Source: Odontesthes bonariensis
Lineage: Eukaryota; Chordata; Actinopteri; Atheriniformes; Atherinopsidae
DNA length: 64,000 nt
Direction of reading: 5' to 3'
Assembly (NCBI RefSeq): GCF_027942865.1
Contig: NC_134509.1
Coordinates: forward strand, 9,321,754 to 9,385,753
Translations under genes and position numbers: made by a program
Shown here: positions 1 through 12,808 of the stretch, piece after piece
How positions within the stretch are numbered: position 1 is the first letter of the stretch
Layout of the letters: each line of letters starts with the position of its first letter
Notes under the pieces: model-generated
Database searches by the model: none
Seen by the model: only the letters and a program-made list of their open reading frames with translations
Told to the model about the DNA's origin: nothing

Positions 1-571
1 GGCAGCAGTCTTTTGGGGATGACAATAGAAAAGAGTATTACATAGTCAAGTCTGCATAAGTAAAAAATATTGAATGAGACAACTGTTCTTTAAAGTCACA
101 ATCAAACTTGTGAACTGGAGCCATCGCTGTTGATTGCTATTACTAAAATCCATTTGCAGCTACCAGTGCTGATTGGTGTGCATTCAGTGCTGTGCATGAA
201 CGTGTTGAAATCAGAAAACACATGAGTGGTTTTCATATTTGCCAGAGGAACAGAGAAAGTGTGAGCATAGCACCTTCAAATGTTTTTTTTTCATCAACAT
301 TCGATCATGCTAAATCCCGTCTGCACTCATCCCGCAGGTGTGCGCTCCAACAGAAGCCACAGACAGCAATGATTTCTGCACCAGTTAAAGATATTTACAC
401 TGTAGATGCAACTAAGGCAGCTTCATATGGACAATTATAGACATGTTTTGTTATAGGCATGTGTTGAACTACACAGCAACACAGTTGACAGTATGACTTA
501 ATCTTCTGTCATGCTCCGACACCAGATTTTCTCACAATGCAGCTGCTCTGTTTTCTTGGCTTCTTTTAGGC

Positions 572-572
<1 letters not shown>

Positions 573-602
<30 letters not shown>

Positions 603-640
603 TACTTTATTGATCCCAAGCTGGGAAATTACAGCTGCTG
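573..640 (-). repeat. (TATC)n tail and 3' end of a LINE
   Basis: About seven GATA units are followed by ctttattgatcccaagctgg and ggaaatt. On the minus strand this reads as a LINE 3' end: an aatttccc...gggatcaataaag stretch followed by a (TATC)n tail. Such tails are typical of teleost L2/CR1-group non-LTR retrotransposons. No coding part remains, so the copy is strongly 5'-truncated. The family assignment is from memory. Confidence 0.55.
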
Positions 641-1339
641 TTGTTGCTGGATGTTTTGAAGTTTCACTTGTTTATCAATTTATCTTCTACTGGATGGTGT
701 GCCTTAATCAGTGTGCAAAAATGTTCAAATAATGTACTGATCAAATAATGTTGGCAATGAGGATTTTTCTTAAAATCACGGTTTGATTTTTAATATTTCA
801 TGATGGGTTGTAGCAAAATAGACAAACAAAGAAATGTTTACACGTCTGCTTCAATGGCCGTTTGGGCCATGTTCAGAGACTTCATAGCACTCCGTAACTA
901 TGTTCCATATAAGGAGGAGAATTCAGTTGTAAAAAAAATGAGAAATTAACATCAACTTGTTCTATTATTCAGACCATACTTTGTGCTTACCTTTTGGTGA
1001 AGATACTTAAGGAAACTTCCAAAATGGCAGCAGTTGCAGCGCTCTTAATAATTTGGCAGCTTTCTTTTTATTTTGAGTGTTTTTATTTCACTTTTCCTAA
1101 ATCGAGTTTCCTAAAACTGCTGATGGTTCTGGATTATAATAACTACCACACTTTTAACAATAGCTGCTGGGACTACATTCTCCCAGAGATTCGGAGGCCT
1201 GCGGTATCCACTTTAACTATCCCTCCGCTGAAGTCGCACAGGCAGCAGAGGCACAAGAAACAGAAGAGGGGGGAGAGAGCAGGGCTGAGGTCTAAGCTAA
1301 TGTACATAATGCTAAGTTAGCTATGGAGATCCAAGAAAT

Positions 1340-1384
1340 AGGCAACTCAAGCACATTGAGTTGCCTGTGGTATGAAATGCGCTA

Positions 1385-1425
<41 letters not shown>
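1340..1425 (+). repeat. LINE 3' tail with (GATT)n
   Basis: The stretch contains gcgctatataaataaag followed by six GATT units. This is a common 3' end of teleost L2-like retrotransposons, ending in a simple repeat. No reverse transcriptase sequence is attached. The element could equally be the tail of a LINE-mobilised SINE. Confidence 0.5.
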
Positions 1426-1444
1426 ATAGAGAGAGAGAGACTTT

Positions 1445-1600
1445 AACCACAGGCTGCCAGGTGGTGTGGTGGTTAGCACCTGCCCTTCACAGCAAGGTTC
1501 CTGGGTTCCTGGTTTGAATCTGTGTTGAGTTTACATGTATTCGTAGGAGTGAGTGTAAGTGCGACCCTTAGTTGAATAAAGTTGAATGGATGACTCATCT
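1445..1600 (+). repeat. Degenerate tRNA-derived SINE fragment
   Basis: The head carries ggtggtgtggtggttagcac (box A-like) and ggtttgaatct (box B-like), and the end reads cttagttgaataaagttgaa then tggatga. It resembles the much better preserved copy at 44,984-45,321, sharing the gtggtggttagcacc and cacagcaa...ggtt blocks, but the middle is shortened. It is probably an older copy of the same family. Confidence 0.5.
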
Positions 1601-1814
1601 TGGACTTTTAGATCATCTCTCTCTGTCCCTGATCTCTGCTTATAAACCTCTAATCTACAGACAAAGACCAACAGTAAAAGTAGTTGCGGTGTGTTTTGAC
1701 ACTACAGACCGGGGTATAGTTGCAGAGGGGACAGACCTGTAGGGTTACACATCTGCCGTACTCTCATACTTCTGTACCGACTGTGTAACCACAACCACAA
1801 CAAAATCTGCTCAA

Positions 1815-2290
1815 GTGTTCCCGAACCATCAAAAAGGCCAAGCACAAACACAAACAGCACATCGAGGAGCGTTTCAACAGCCGCAACTCCAGGCACATGT
1901 AGCAGGGGATCAAGACTCTCACCGGCTACAAGGACACACATGTATCGGCAGACTCCTCCGACAGCACCCTACCTGACACCCTCAACCAGTTTTTTGCCCA
2001 CTTCGACCAACGCAACATAGAAGCCCACACCAATCCTGCTGTTCCAAAGGGAGATGACGCCCCCGTGCAGCTGCCCAGCATGAGATCAGAGCCATCCTGC
2101 GCAGAATCAATGTGAGGAAAGCAGGTGGTCCAGATGGCGTCACAGGAAGAGTACTTAAGGCTAGCGGATGTTTTCACCATCGTCTTCAACCTCTCGCTCT
2201 CTCAACCTCTGCAGTCTACAGTCCCCACCTGCCTTAATGAATCAGTCAATTGGGAGGAGGTCAGGCATCTCAACTGCTCTCAACTCAGAG
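1815..2290 (+). pseudogene. Broken LINE ORF2 fragment (RT region)
   Basis: Translating across frames gives peptides typical of the region before and within the reverse transcriptase of jockey-superfamily (CR1/L2/Rex-type) LINEs: a stretch like EERFNSRNSRHM-stop-QGIKT, then SDSTLPDTLNQFFAHFD, then EIRAILRRINVRKAGGPDG, the conserved start of the RT core. A TAG replaces the expected Trp codon near 1,900, and at least two frameshifts separate the segments, so the copy is dead. The catalytic motif region is missing. LINE assignment is secure; the clade is not. Confidence 0.7.
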
Positions 2291-5127
2291 CAGATTTGAC
2301 AGACACTGTTTGGAGTTTGTGTGTAGAAACAGCTCAGGTGTTATAATGACCCCCCATCCTACAATCATAAATCAGTGCAATCACAACTAGAAAATGTTGA
2401 CCTGCCCTTACACGAGGCCACTTAAGGTAGCAGCACGTAAGGTAGCAGACTTGTTTCAGTTCACATTCAGTCCATCTCCAAGCTGAATCATTATTAAATC
2501 GTGCCGTGTACAATTGAACACATGATCGCTTTTTATGTCTGCATGCAATGTTTGCATGGCGAACGATTTTACTCTCAGGCTGACTTCTTGTTTATTGGTA
2601 ATGGTTTGATTATTGCCACAAGGCAAATTCAGAAACATCTTGTACTGCTTCTACCAACACACACTTTTATCAGGAACATTAAGACAACAGAGGAATTTTG
2701 GAAACTGTACTTGAAGTCGAAACATAGATGTGATTGTTCCAAAGTCAGACATTGACATATAGCTTGGATTGCGTCTTTAAGTGCTGCCATAACACAAACA
2801 AATAATGTCAGGAAATAGAGGGAATAATGAGGACAGATCCTGATGTCTTTTGGCAGCTGGAGCTCCACACATCTCTCTCAGCTGTCAGATAAGGCAAGGA
2901 TTGTGTACTTAACTTACTCATCTTACTTATCTCTTCATTTGTGAGGACTTTTTGATGGCATTTATTAGATTGTGAAAAAAGAAAATGCAGACGTCTCACC
3001 TGAGCCTCTTCACCTAAAAGAAGGCCTGCTCCCTCTGCATGTCTTTCACTGACAAACAGGGAAGTCAATACGGGCTTGTGTTTACAGTACATCACAATCA
3101 TTCTCATTAGTCTGGGATAACAAAAGGAAGGGCTTGAAAAATGGGTTTTCTGTCTGCCATTTACAGATATACATCTTTGTATTCGCAGGTGTGATGGATT
3201 CCACACAACTGGCTGCTGAAAATCGATTAAGTATTGCATCATGTGTTGTTTTTAGTGTGTTTAAAAGAAGACAACACGGTTTTCTTTTTAACTGGTGATA
3301 ATATTGGACAAGTTGCAACAGGTCTTACAGAATGATGAATCCTCCCCAGAGGCCGGACCTCAACTTTACCCGAGCAGTGTGGGATCATTTTGACAGAGAA
3401 TAGAACGAAAGGCAGCCAACATCCAAAGAAGCCCGAAGAACTATTCCTGTAAACTACTTGAAACAACAAAAAAGCTTGCCTAACATGGTTCAGGCTGTGT
3501 TAATGGATTAAGGTGCTGATATCAAATGTCTCTGTTCAAGCTTGTTAGAGTAGAAACATTATATACTGTATTTCCACTTATATTTTGTTAGCAATATAAA
3601 AAGATATGAAGAGTGGCTCAGGACTTTTACAGAGTACAGGCACAGTTATGGCATTTAATATGTATGTATTGTGTTGAAGTGTTGGACATTTACATAGTTG
3701 CAACAACTAAGACATGTTTTAAAATGTTGAATCTAATTAGTAATACTAAGAATAAATGGTTGATGTAAAAATCTATGTTGCTGATGAAATATCCAGACCA
3801 AGATCAAATTCAATCTCAACTAATATCAGATCAGATATGTTGCTATTACTAAAGTTCACTGAATAACTTTTGGAATAAAGGAACTGCGTCACTGTTTCCA
3901 CACTGTTTCCACAGCTGAATAAGTCACCCAGAAAGCAACCAGCTGAAATATGTGTCTGAGGTGCCCGGTGGCTTGAATACTGCCTGTTGGCCTGTTGTAG
4001 GAAGAGATAAGAAAACAAAATGGCTGTTTTCCATCATGCACGTGCAGTCAGGGCGATTTTCATTACACATGTTGGAGTGATGCCACATCGAGTTCGTAGC
4101 GGGTCAGACAATCGTAATCAGAATGCGCTGTGTGTGTGATCAGAGTTTCAGCCAAGTTCTGGTTAATCTCAAACGAGACTACTGACATCTTGAAGTCATC
4201 TGCTTCCAGCGAAAGATTTGGTTGGAGAATGAGGAAAGAAATGTCTGGGGGGAAAAAAAAGAAAAAAGAATTTGGTGAGTTTTGACAAATGCAGAGATTG
4301 TTGCAATGTTTTCAGCTTTGACCTGACACTCATTAATCAATGAATCCTGATAGGAAATGCGAATAAGCCATCATCCCTTATAAAAGCTTAAGTTGTATAT
4401 TTATCTTTTTCATTCCTCAGCCCTGGAGCAACAGTTCCTGCAGGGCTGAGGAATGAAGTTATCATTACGGTTCATCTAACTGGAGTTTTTTTTACAGACT
4501 TGCAGTTCCACTGAAATCTTACCTGCCGAATCACATTCTGCAAGTCACCTACAGGCTTCCTCAGAACTAAGATTTAGTGTTCACTGTTTTTCTTTATCTT
4601 ATCTCTGTTTTTGGCATTGGTAAACTCTAACATCAGAGCTGTTATATTGAGTCAGTGTGTCTGGTGAAGCAGAAAGCAGGAGCATGAAAGATTAATTAAA
4701 TACGACAAAGTCTGTGCAATGGAACAGACATCATGCTTATTGTTATTATCATCATTACCATCACATTCAGTTTGCATTTGAACAGTTAAACACTGAGGAA
4801 AACACAAGGAAAGCTGTAATATAAACACATTATAACAAAAACAAGAAGAAGAAACTTATAATAGTATGAATCTGTGATCATATCTGTGGGAGTGTGCGAG
4901 GCACCCATTTGTCCAGTGTAAATGAAATGGCAGATTACTGTTGTGGACAAACACAAAATCATGGAAACCAGAACAACAAGATTAAGCAAAACCAAAAATG
5001 TTTGTCTGCTTATTATATGGCATACCTGGTTAGGGTTAGGAACTAAAATACCTGGTTATTGATAGGGAAAGCAACATGATGACTGAAAAATGTAAAGTTT
5101 AAAACAAAAGTCAAACCAAAGTGAAAC
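2291..5127. other. No gene recognised
   Basis: AT-rich intergenic DNA. The open frames on either strand (the longest is 144 codons on minus, 2,808-3,242) show no domain, signal peptide or splice-site-bounded coding pattern. A poly-G/poly-A run lies near 4,247-4,265. I see nothing I can annotate. Confidence 0.5.
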
Positions 5128-5764
5128 GGGGTCAGCTCTATGTTCCCACGGCCCATTGGTCCCACATTGCTAAGAATTTTTTGTTTTTTCAAAATTAGGC
5201 CCAATGGTCCCACAGCCAATTGGTCCCACATCATAAAGACTTTTAACATTATTTTTTAGGCCCATTGGTCTAAAATTTAGAATTTTAATGAAAGTTTTCA
5301 CTAATCTTTATTGTCACTTAGCACAGTGAGGGAGGCCCATACAGAATTTTTATGTGGGGTCTGCATGGGAATGTTCCCATGGTCAAGTGCGCCACCCCGG
5401 ACTGTGATGATATTTTATAGGCCACTTTTTATTGTGTAAAGTCAATTTAACCATGAAATACATATTATTATTGTTATTATTAGTAGTAGCAGTAGTATTA
5501 GTAGTACCAGTCCAGTTGTAGGTGTTTTTCTACTTTTGGAAATGAAGCTAAAAAAACAGCTGAGAAAATAATAATAAAAAAACAAATAAAAAAAAAAGGT
5601 TAGCATGTGCAGGCCAAATGTCTTTACACCTTTTTCGCTATTAGTTTACTCAGAAATGTGAGAACATGGAGTTTTGGGACATAGGGCCTAAGCTGTGGGA
5701 CCATTGGGCTGTGGGACCAATGGACTGTGGGACCAGTGGGCCGTGGGAACATAGACACGCTCCC
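5128..5764. mobile_element. Non-autonomous DNA transposon with subterminal repeat arrays
   Basis: The 637-bp element is flanked by a perfect 8-bp direct duplication, AGTGAAAC, at 5,120-5,127 and 5,765-5,772. Both ends read inward through GGG... to TCTATGTTCCCACGGCCCA, forming imperfect inverted repeats (left about 5,128-5,166, right about 5,726-5,764). A unit close to GGCCCATTGGTCCCACA recurs inside each end: left near 5,149, 5,197, 5,214 and 5,259, right three times in tandem near 5,697-5,742, in inverted orientation. There is no transposase. An 8-bp duplication fits hAT or P-like superfamilies; I do not recognise the family. Confidence 0.75.
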
Positions 5765-5772
5765 AGTGAAAC

Positions 5773-8089
5773 AACAATTAATTTGAGAGAATAATGACCT
5801 GAAGAAAAGCTGAAAGGCAGGTACCCTGGCTAAAATTTATATCTGTAGCACTCAATGCCTCCGTCAGCTCTACTTCCTAATGGTGAGTTGAATTAAATGG
5901 GCTGAAAAAATTCAAATCAGATGTTCTGTGAAGGAATTATTTTGTCCCAAATTACATGACGATAATCTCATGAAAATGCTTTTCACCTATTTGCTTGCAC
6001 GTCATCTGTAATTCTCAGGAATTGGATGATAAAGTAAAAGGTCGTGTTGATACATGTTTCATCACTGAGTTTTTCTGAGGGCTATCATGAACAGATTTAA
6101 AACAAGCTCTCTCTTGAGGCTGACCACATTATTTCGAAGAGATGTTTCACGAAGTCACTGAAATTCAACGCTACAACTACAGTAACAACAGCTGCTATCA
6201 TGTCAATTCTGTTTTACACTTTGGTAGAAATGTCTTTGCTTAATCCGTCTGTAAGGCGTGTGGTGTACTTTGATGGATGCAAATTTCAGTTGGAACTTTA
6301 AGCATGAGCTAAATGCGATGCAAGACGATCCTGCTGCACAGTGCTGATGGGGAGCAGCTCTGTTTACTGCACATAGGACCCAGTAGAGTGAGTTTGTCAG
6401 AGCCACTAAGGTATTCATGTCTTGTCTAAGGTGTTCACTGTCTGCTTTTTATGTTTGTCCATATGGCCATAAATACGTGTAATCCATGGTTGACGTGACT
6501 CAAAAAGGGTAGACATGAAAGTTTCCCTGTTGAAACTTGAGACCAATCACATGCAACTGCAACGTGAAAGAGTTGAAGTCTTGTTGTCAAATTGAATCAT
6601 GGGTTCATTGCTTTGCTTGCCTAAATTGTGGTGGAAAATTGAGAAAAGATCGACTTTTCAAGTGGCAGCATAGCCAGTGCCAGCCAATCAAAGTGCCTGA
6701 CTGCTGGTGTGTCAGATCTAATGATCCAGTGTTGTTACAGTTGCAAGAGTTGGCAGAGAATTAAAGCATCGCATCTGTCTGCATCCTGCCTTTGGGTCAG
6801 GATGGATCTATACAGCAAAGATTAATGTACTGTTGTTGATTACATTTGCCTGATACTGTATTCGTGTTCTGTAAAACATAACTGGCATGGTGTTATTGTT
6901 AAATAGCCACCATGTTTCTTTTGGAATCTAGTGAGGGAATAGCAACCCAAGGGGAAGTGCAAAATCTCACAAACTTTTTTGCTACTATACTGATACTTGG
7001 TCAGGAGTCAGTTGTGTCGGTATTTAGAGCAATGTATACCACCAATGAGCAATTCCAGGATGTGCAAGGATTCCCGAGCAAGTAACGTATCATCTGTGGG
7101 GGATGTTTGTCCTTTAGTATTTTAACGCCCAAGTATGACATGTTTTCTAACCTTTTCCTGAGTACTTGTAGTGCCTAACCTTAATGTACTACCTTTAATG
7201 CATTATGAATTAGTACAGTAGTAGAGCCAAGGAAGCCAAAAATAAAGATCAGAAGTGAAAATGAAAACATCCGTCTTATGGTTGGACTTGGATTCATCGT
7301 TTAAATATGGCTGACATAATGTGACGCAGGTTTGTCTTTTTCTACGTGCTATTGATATCGGATGACAAACAGTGACTTGGCGTCCAGAGGTCTTTACACA
7401 GCTCTTGTTAGTTGTTGACTGTTCAGCACTATGGGGTGACATTGTCCAGTCACTGTTTACTATTGGTGCATCAGGTGCATTACTTACCCCCTCAGAAGGA
7501 TATCTGGCAATATGCAGCTGTGGAGCACTTCCTCTTCAAAGTGAAGAAAAAAGGATACCCTCTGCATTGAAACCTAATACGAAGAATATAAAAATCCATC
7601 CATTTTCTTCCACTTATCCAAAGTCGGGTTGCGGAGATCTGAAAATGATGAAAATCACCCAGATTGACTGTTACGGAAAAAATACAGTTAGTTATCAGTA
7701 CTTAGTAACTATGGCGAGAAAAGATTTAAGACGGAGCATTTAAACAATTTTATATAAGTAATCTCTGTCTATTTTCTGTTTTTAAGCTAAATTTGTCTCT
7801 TAATCTCAGTACTCACTGGAACTTGAGAAAATTAAAATCGATCACTAAGAAGTAAAATTTCAAATAATAAACTTAATAATACCTCTTCAAAACATTATTC
7901 AGTTGATTTGTTTTACAGCTCTCCTTCATTGTTGCTCAAGATGACGTATCATGTATCAGAGGGCAAAGGATTGTTTCTTCCACGGAAAGGAATTCTGTTT
8001 ACCTTTTTATTAGGAAACAGCATGATATCACACATCGTCACATGACAGAGAATGGAAGACACACGCAGCGGGATTTTTAAGTAACATGA
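5773..8089. other. Intergenic, short repeat scraps only
   Basis: No gene recognised. A piece near 7,595-7,650 (atccatccattttcttccac followed by ttatccaaagtcgggttgcg) is the reversed tail of the SINE family seen at 44,984-45,321. A block at about 6,922-6,975 resembles one at 9,686-9,738 (gtgaggga..agcaacc..), suggesting two copies of an unnamed dispersed repeat. The 123-codon frame at 7,372-7,743 runs through the SINE tail and is not a gene. Confidence 0.45.
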
Positions 8090-8097
8090 CTCCTCGC

Positions 8098-8734
8098 CAG
8101 AGGTGTGACCAGAATGGCATGTGTGGGTGGGCAGTTTGCTCATCTGGGGGGGCAGAAAACAATACCTGAAAAAAATCAGTGGAAAACCACTACTACAACT
8201 TCAAGCATAATAATAATTATAATATTATTTATAAAGAACGATTGTTCTGCCCCTTAACCCCTTCGCCATGTTGCAAATATGTCCTATTTTTGAGAGGTTT
8301 TTAGACCAGGACTTTAGGATGCAATAGCTTTTGTTTAACATGCTCCACATTCTCCATTGAGGATTTAAATTCAAGTAGATACTTGGGGCAAGACATCCAG
8401 CCAACTCCAGCTTTTTATTACCTTCATTAAGTCTACATTTCAGATCATTCTATACAACAAAAACATCCGAAAATGTGAAAATCGCCTTTTTTTTTTTTTC
8501 CAGCAGCAAGGGGTTAAGGTTACTGAGGTGGGGGAAACACAATAACAAAAAAATAAATAAAGCTATAAACTTTGCAGATATATGCTTCTTTAAAATCATC
8601 CACCTGCATTTATTCTATCAATACAAGACACAAACAGAGATAATAAATCGTGGCCTTTTTTCTGGACAGTTTTCTTTGGATGGACAGGGCATTTCTCAGG
8701 GGGGGCAGTGCCCCCCCCCGTAGCCACGCCCCTG
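8098..8734. mobile_element. Non-autonomous hAT-like transposon
   Basis: The 637-bp element starts CAGAGGTGTGACCAG and its far end, read inward on the minus strand, starts CAGGGGCGTGGCTACG. The CAGRGGYGTGRC terminal inverted repeat is typical of hAT elements. It is bounded by a perfect 8-bp target-site duplication, CTCCTCGC, at 8,090-8,097 and 8,735-8,742. G-rich tracts lie just inside both ends. No transposase frame is present, so it would need a helper in trans. Boundaries are seen directly; the superfamily is inferred from the ends and the duplication length. Confidence 0.85.
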
Positions 8735-8822
8735 CTCCTCGCTGTCATGTGTAAAACTTTTACAAATTAAAATCTGGACAATGAAACATCTTTACTTGTA
8801 AGTATTCCACGTATTGCATACG

Positions 8823-8830
8823 CACACACA

Positions 8831-8865
<35 letters not shown>
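8823..8865. repeat. (CA)n microsatellite
   Basis: About 21 CA units with one early interruption (acacagacac). It lies just outside the right end of the hAT-like element. Confidence 0.95.
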
Positions 8866-8866
<1 letters not shown>

Positions 8867-9884
8867 GAGAAGCTGCTGGTGAGCAAGAACTGGTACTTTG
8901 ACATAAGTTGACTCAAAAGCATGTATCCTCCTCTGCGATTAAACCTACTTTCTGAGAAACAGGTTGATTTCACAAACATGTTTCAGGTTTGTGTGTCATC
9001 TTGGGCCGGTTGAAATTGTGCACCTTCTTTGCTGTTGCAGTGCATGCACTGACAGTAAGGACGTGGAGAGCCACTGATCGCACTGCAGTTCATTGTTAGC
9101 TGCAGCATGTAATCTCTGTTGCAGTTCCGCATTGCACTGACACTATATCCTACTTGAATTTTTTTTTTTTTTTTTTACCTTTACCTTCTTGTTGAATTTT
9201 TACAGGGAAACGTCCTCGCACCAGTGGACTTCTTCCGGAAAGGCAAACATGTTTTGCATGAGTAAACTAAGCTGTGAGGTACAACATAACTTTCCTGTCA
9301 TCCATATTTATTTAGTCAAGCTCAAGTGACATAAACGGCTTTGTAGAACAGTTTAGAAGGTTTTTTGAAAGCTTGATCGAAGATATAGTCAGTCTTTGTG
9401 AAACTAAATCCCTCTTGGATTACATTTTCTGCCACATCTCTCCGTAATCTCTCATCTCTCTAAGACGTCACGGTTGTTGTAAGAACAACTTTCTCAGACC
9501 TTTGCTATTGCTTGTGCCACCTGTAGTTGCTGTTCATATGGAAGATGCAGAAACAGAATATTCACATTCCTACTATTATTACATGTTAACATATGCCATG
9601 GCTTTAATCTTAGTATTTTACCTACTCACAAGGCCACTAAGCTTTCATTAAGAACACTAAGGTCAAGTCCTTACTCTGTTTCCTGGGAATTCAGTGAGGG
9701 ACCAGCAACCTGAGGAGAGGAGCAAAGTTTCACAGCTTTAAAGGAAGTGAAAAACTCTATCATGTCAATAAATGTTAATGATTTTTTTTATTTCAAATAA
9801 ATGTAGTGTATGTAATGTAAAAGTTTTTTTTTTTGTTTGTTTTTTTAAACATTTTTTAATCCAGAAGAAAGGAAACTATGAGGA

Positions 9885-10121
9885 GTGCCATGTAGCAAAC
9901 GTCCCCTGCCATATGCAAGGACCCCACAGACCGTGGACTCCTTTAAAAAACACCTTGAGACCTTTCTTTTTAAAGAGGCTTTTAATCTATTTTAAGTACT
10001 CTTTTTAAATTGTTAATGTTGTTGTGTTCCTTTTTAAGTGAGTGTAGCACTTTGAGAATTTTTTTTAATGGAAAGTGCGTTATAAATAAAAATTATTATT
10101 GTTATTATTATTATTATTATA
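9885..10121 (+). repeat. LINE 3' end with (TTA)n tail
   Basis: The start encodes a remnant of the reverse transcriptase C-terminus (pattern tvdSFKkhLeTFLFKeAFnl, from accgtggactcctttaaaaa onwards), then a stop, a short 3' UTR, the agcactttgagaa and aaagtgcgttataaataaaa blocks, and a (TTA)n tail. This is the usual end of teleost L2/Rex-type LINEs. Only the last 240 bp or so are present. Confidence 0.65.
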
Positions 10122-12745
10122 TCCTTCTCTGTTAAATCATTAAATCAATCGTTAAATCAAGAAGGATGCAAGGGTGGGACTGTTTTTTTTTCTTCTAATA
10201 TTGTATATTTCTTATGTTTTATTCTAAAAGCTACGGACAGGCATTGGATATTAGATGTTACTGATGCTGTGATGCATTGCATTGGCAAATTGTTAGTAGG
10301 ACATCTTTTCCTGTCAAACAACACATAAAAATTAGCATATTAAAAAATAGTATATACAAATATCTTCATTTTTTCTGGCTAGAAGTATTTGAAAGGCACC
10401 TTTTATAGAACTCAAAATGAAGTGGAGATTACATATTTAAGACACAGATCTTTTTTCTAGCTATGGGCAGCTTCAATGGAAGAAACAACAAAGACGTTGC
10501 TTGTCAAGAGTTTTGAAAAAAACTTTAAATAGCTTCTTGTTGTCAGTCTGATGTGCACTGATCTCCGTGGGTTTGAACTTGACTTTTAATCATTGTAATA
10601 CAAAATAAAGATCAAGAGAGAAAGATGACAAAAAAAAAATCCGGTGTTCGTTGCTCTTTGGTCATTTCCTGGTGTTGGGAAATTTTTGCAGAAGGTATAC
10701 TGATACTCACTGTGCAGAGTCCAAAACTGTGTCTGTTTTGTTTGCCTATTAAGTTGGTATCACGATGGAAAGATCAAGAAAAAAAGAACTTAAAGAAAAG
10801 TGTCTACGGTACAAATATGTGTACTAATTTGCATCAGAAGATTTCCACTGATGTGCAGCTGTCATGCCCAATTCACAACATGGCCTGTAGTGTAAAAAAT
10901 GACATGAAAAACAAGACATTTCATTCTTCTGGGCCAAGTTTTGTCAGAAAGGTAGTTAAGGTGAGTGTGACACAGTAACACATTACCATACCACATGTTA
11001 TTCAATGTCAGTTTTATTTCAACACACGACACTGCAGAAACACGTCACTGATTCGCCTCAGCAAGGCTAAGTGAGTATGAAGTATTTAGCTGAGATACCA
11101 AACGTCTCAGTGCGTGTGTGTGTGTGTGTGTGTGTGCGTGTGCGTAGAGGCTGTACACTAGTTTTTGCATTTGACAATAATGTTGAGACAAGTTTATAAT
11201 CTTGGTTTTTCTGCCCCATGTTATTCTGTCTGACTATTTTCAAGAGAACAGTGAAATACTTGGATTAATGTTGGTAAAAAATATAATTAACTTTTTCCCC
11301 CCATTAATTCAATAAATTTAGTGTAATTTCTCACGGGACTACACGCATTAGGAGTGCCTGTGCAATATAATGACACCTAAAGTAGAATCACCACCTTTCT
11401 CATTTTGAAAGACTGCAAAAAACAAACTTCAGAATCTACAGAACAGGAGCTACATTGTCATGTTTTCTTTATCAGTCCTCAAACAAAAGGAGTGCTTTGC
11501 TTTCAGGTGCAGTTTACGATGGCATTTTGCCAGAGGTAGAAAGAAGGAAATTCGTTCAAATTTAACTGGAATAGATCTTAGGAATCCTAGCTGTCATGTT
11601 GGAGAGAAAATTTAAATATTTTTCAACATATGGTTGCAGGTGAAAAGGCAAGCTCTCCCCTTAGTGCAATAAAAGTGCCATCATCTGTTTTTAAGACTGG
11701 TTTATGGCTTGTTTAAGCCAACATTTTTAATAGATCCTGAAGCAAGAGAACATGTTAGGAGGCTATATACAATGAGTGCCCTCACTGGCAAGCTAACATG
11801 CAGCAAGAAAGCGCCACAGGATTGGTGCGTTGTGGGGGATTTTTCACGAATAAGGCCACACAACTGTGATTTTAGGTGCATCTCCTGGAGATAACCAGGA
11901 GAACAACATGGACACATCTAATGGAGTCTAGATCTTGCATCTGTGATCAGTGCCAATCTGTCACTCCCTTAACTTTTCACTCGTAATTCACGGAAGAAAT
12001 ATCTGTTTATCTGTAATATCTTCCTGGCTGGATAAATTGAAGATATTAATTTGTTAGTGGTCACGGCATCTTGAAAGGCATCCTGGACACTTCACATGAG
12101 TTTGATAACCTGCATTTCTTGTTTGTATTATTTTACAAATGCCTGAAACTAGTTTTCTCCAGCCTCATAAGTTGCTAACAAGACTGGCAATCAATCTTTT
12201 TGAATTTCACAATTTTTTCCTGAACTCTTGAGTATAGTCCTAGTGATGTTCACATTCAGGAGACGGACTCTGTGCAGGTGCTTGAACAGTCCTGTCAGCC
12301 TGTGCGCACGGCTGTGCCAAAACAATGGGCTCAAGATTTTAGAAGGGTCTGACTTTCAGTGTCTTCACTTGTAGCACGAGCACTTTCCCCTCACATGAAG
12401 GTGTTCAGTGCTGTGATGTTGGTGATGAGGAATCTTTCACCATAAAGGTAAAGTTAATCGTAGCTACTGTTAAACATAGAGGCACTGATAGAGATCTGTA
12501 GTTATGTAAGCTGACAAGAACTAGGAGTGACGTGACCTGAAACTTTATTTTTATGTTAACGGCACTAATCAGAAACATCTCTTCACTCAGTGACAGATTG
12601 AAAAAAAACAACTTTAAATTACTTACTTTTTATTCTTTGTTCAACGGGTGTCTTTCCACCTCTTTTGTTGCCTCTCCTGAACTTTTGCAGTTCCTTGTAA
12701 AAACAGCTCAATCCATGTCACATCCCAGCTGTCCCAATCCTCCTC

Positions 12746-12808
<63 letters not shown>

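Noticed and set aside
2808..3242. 144-codon minus-strand frame
   Set aside because: It has no domain, no hydrophobic signal, no splice context and irregular composition, and is likely chance.
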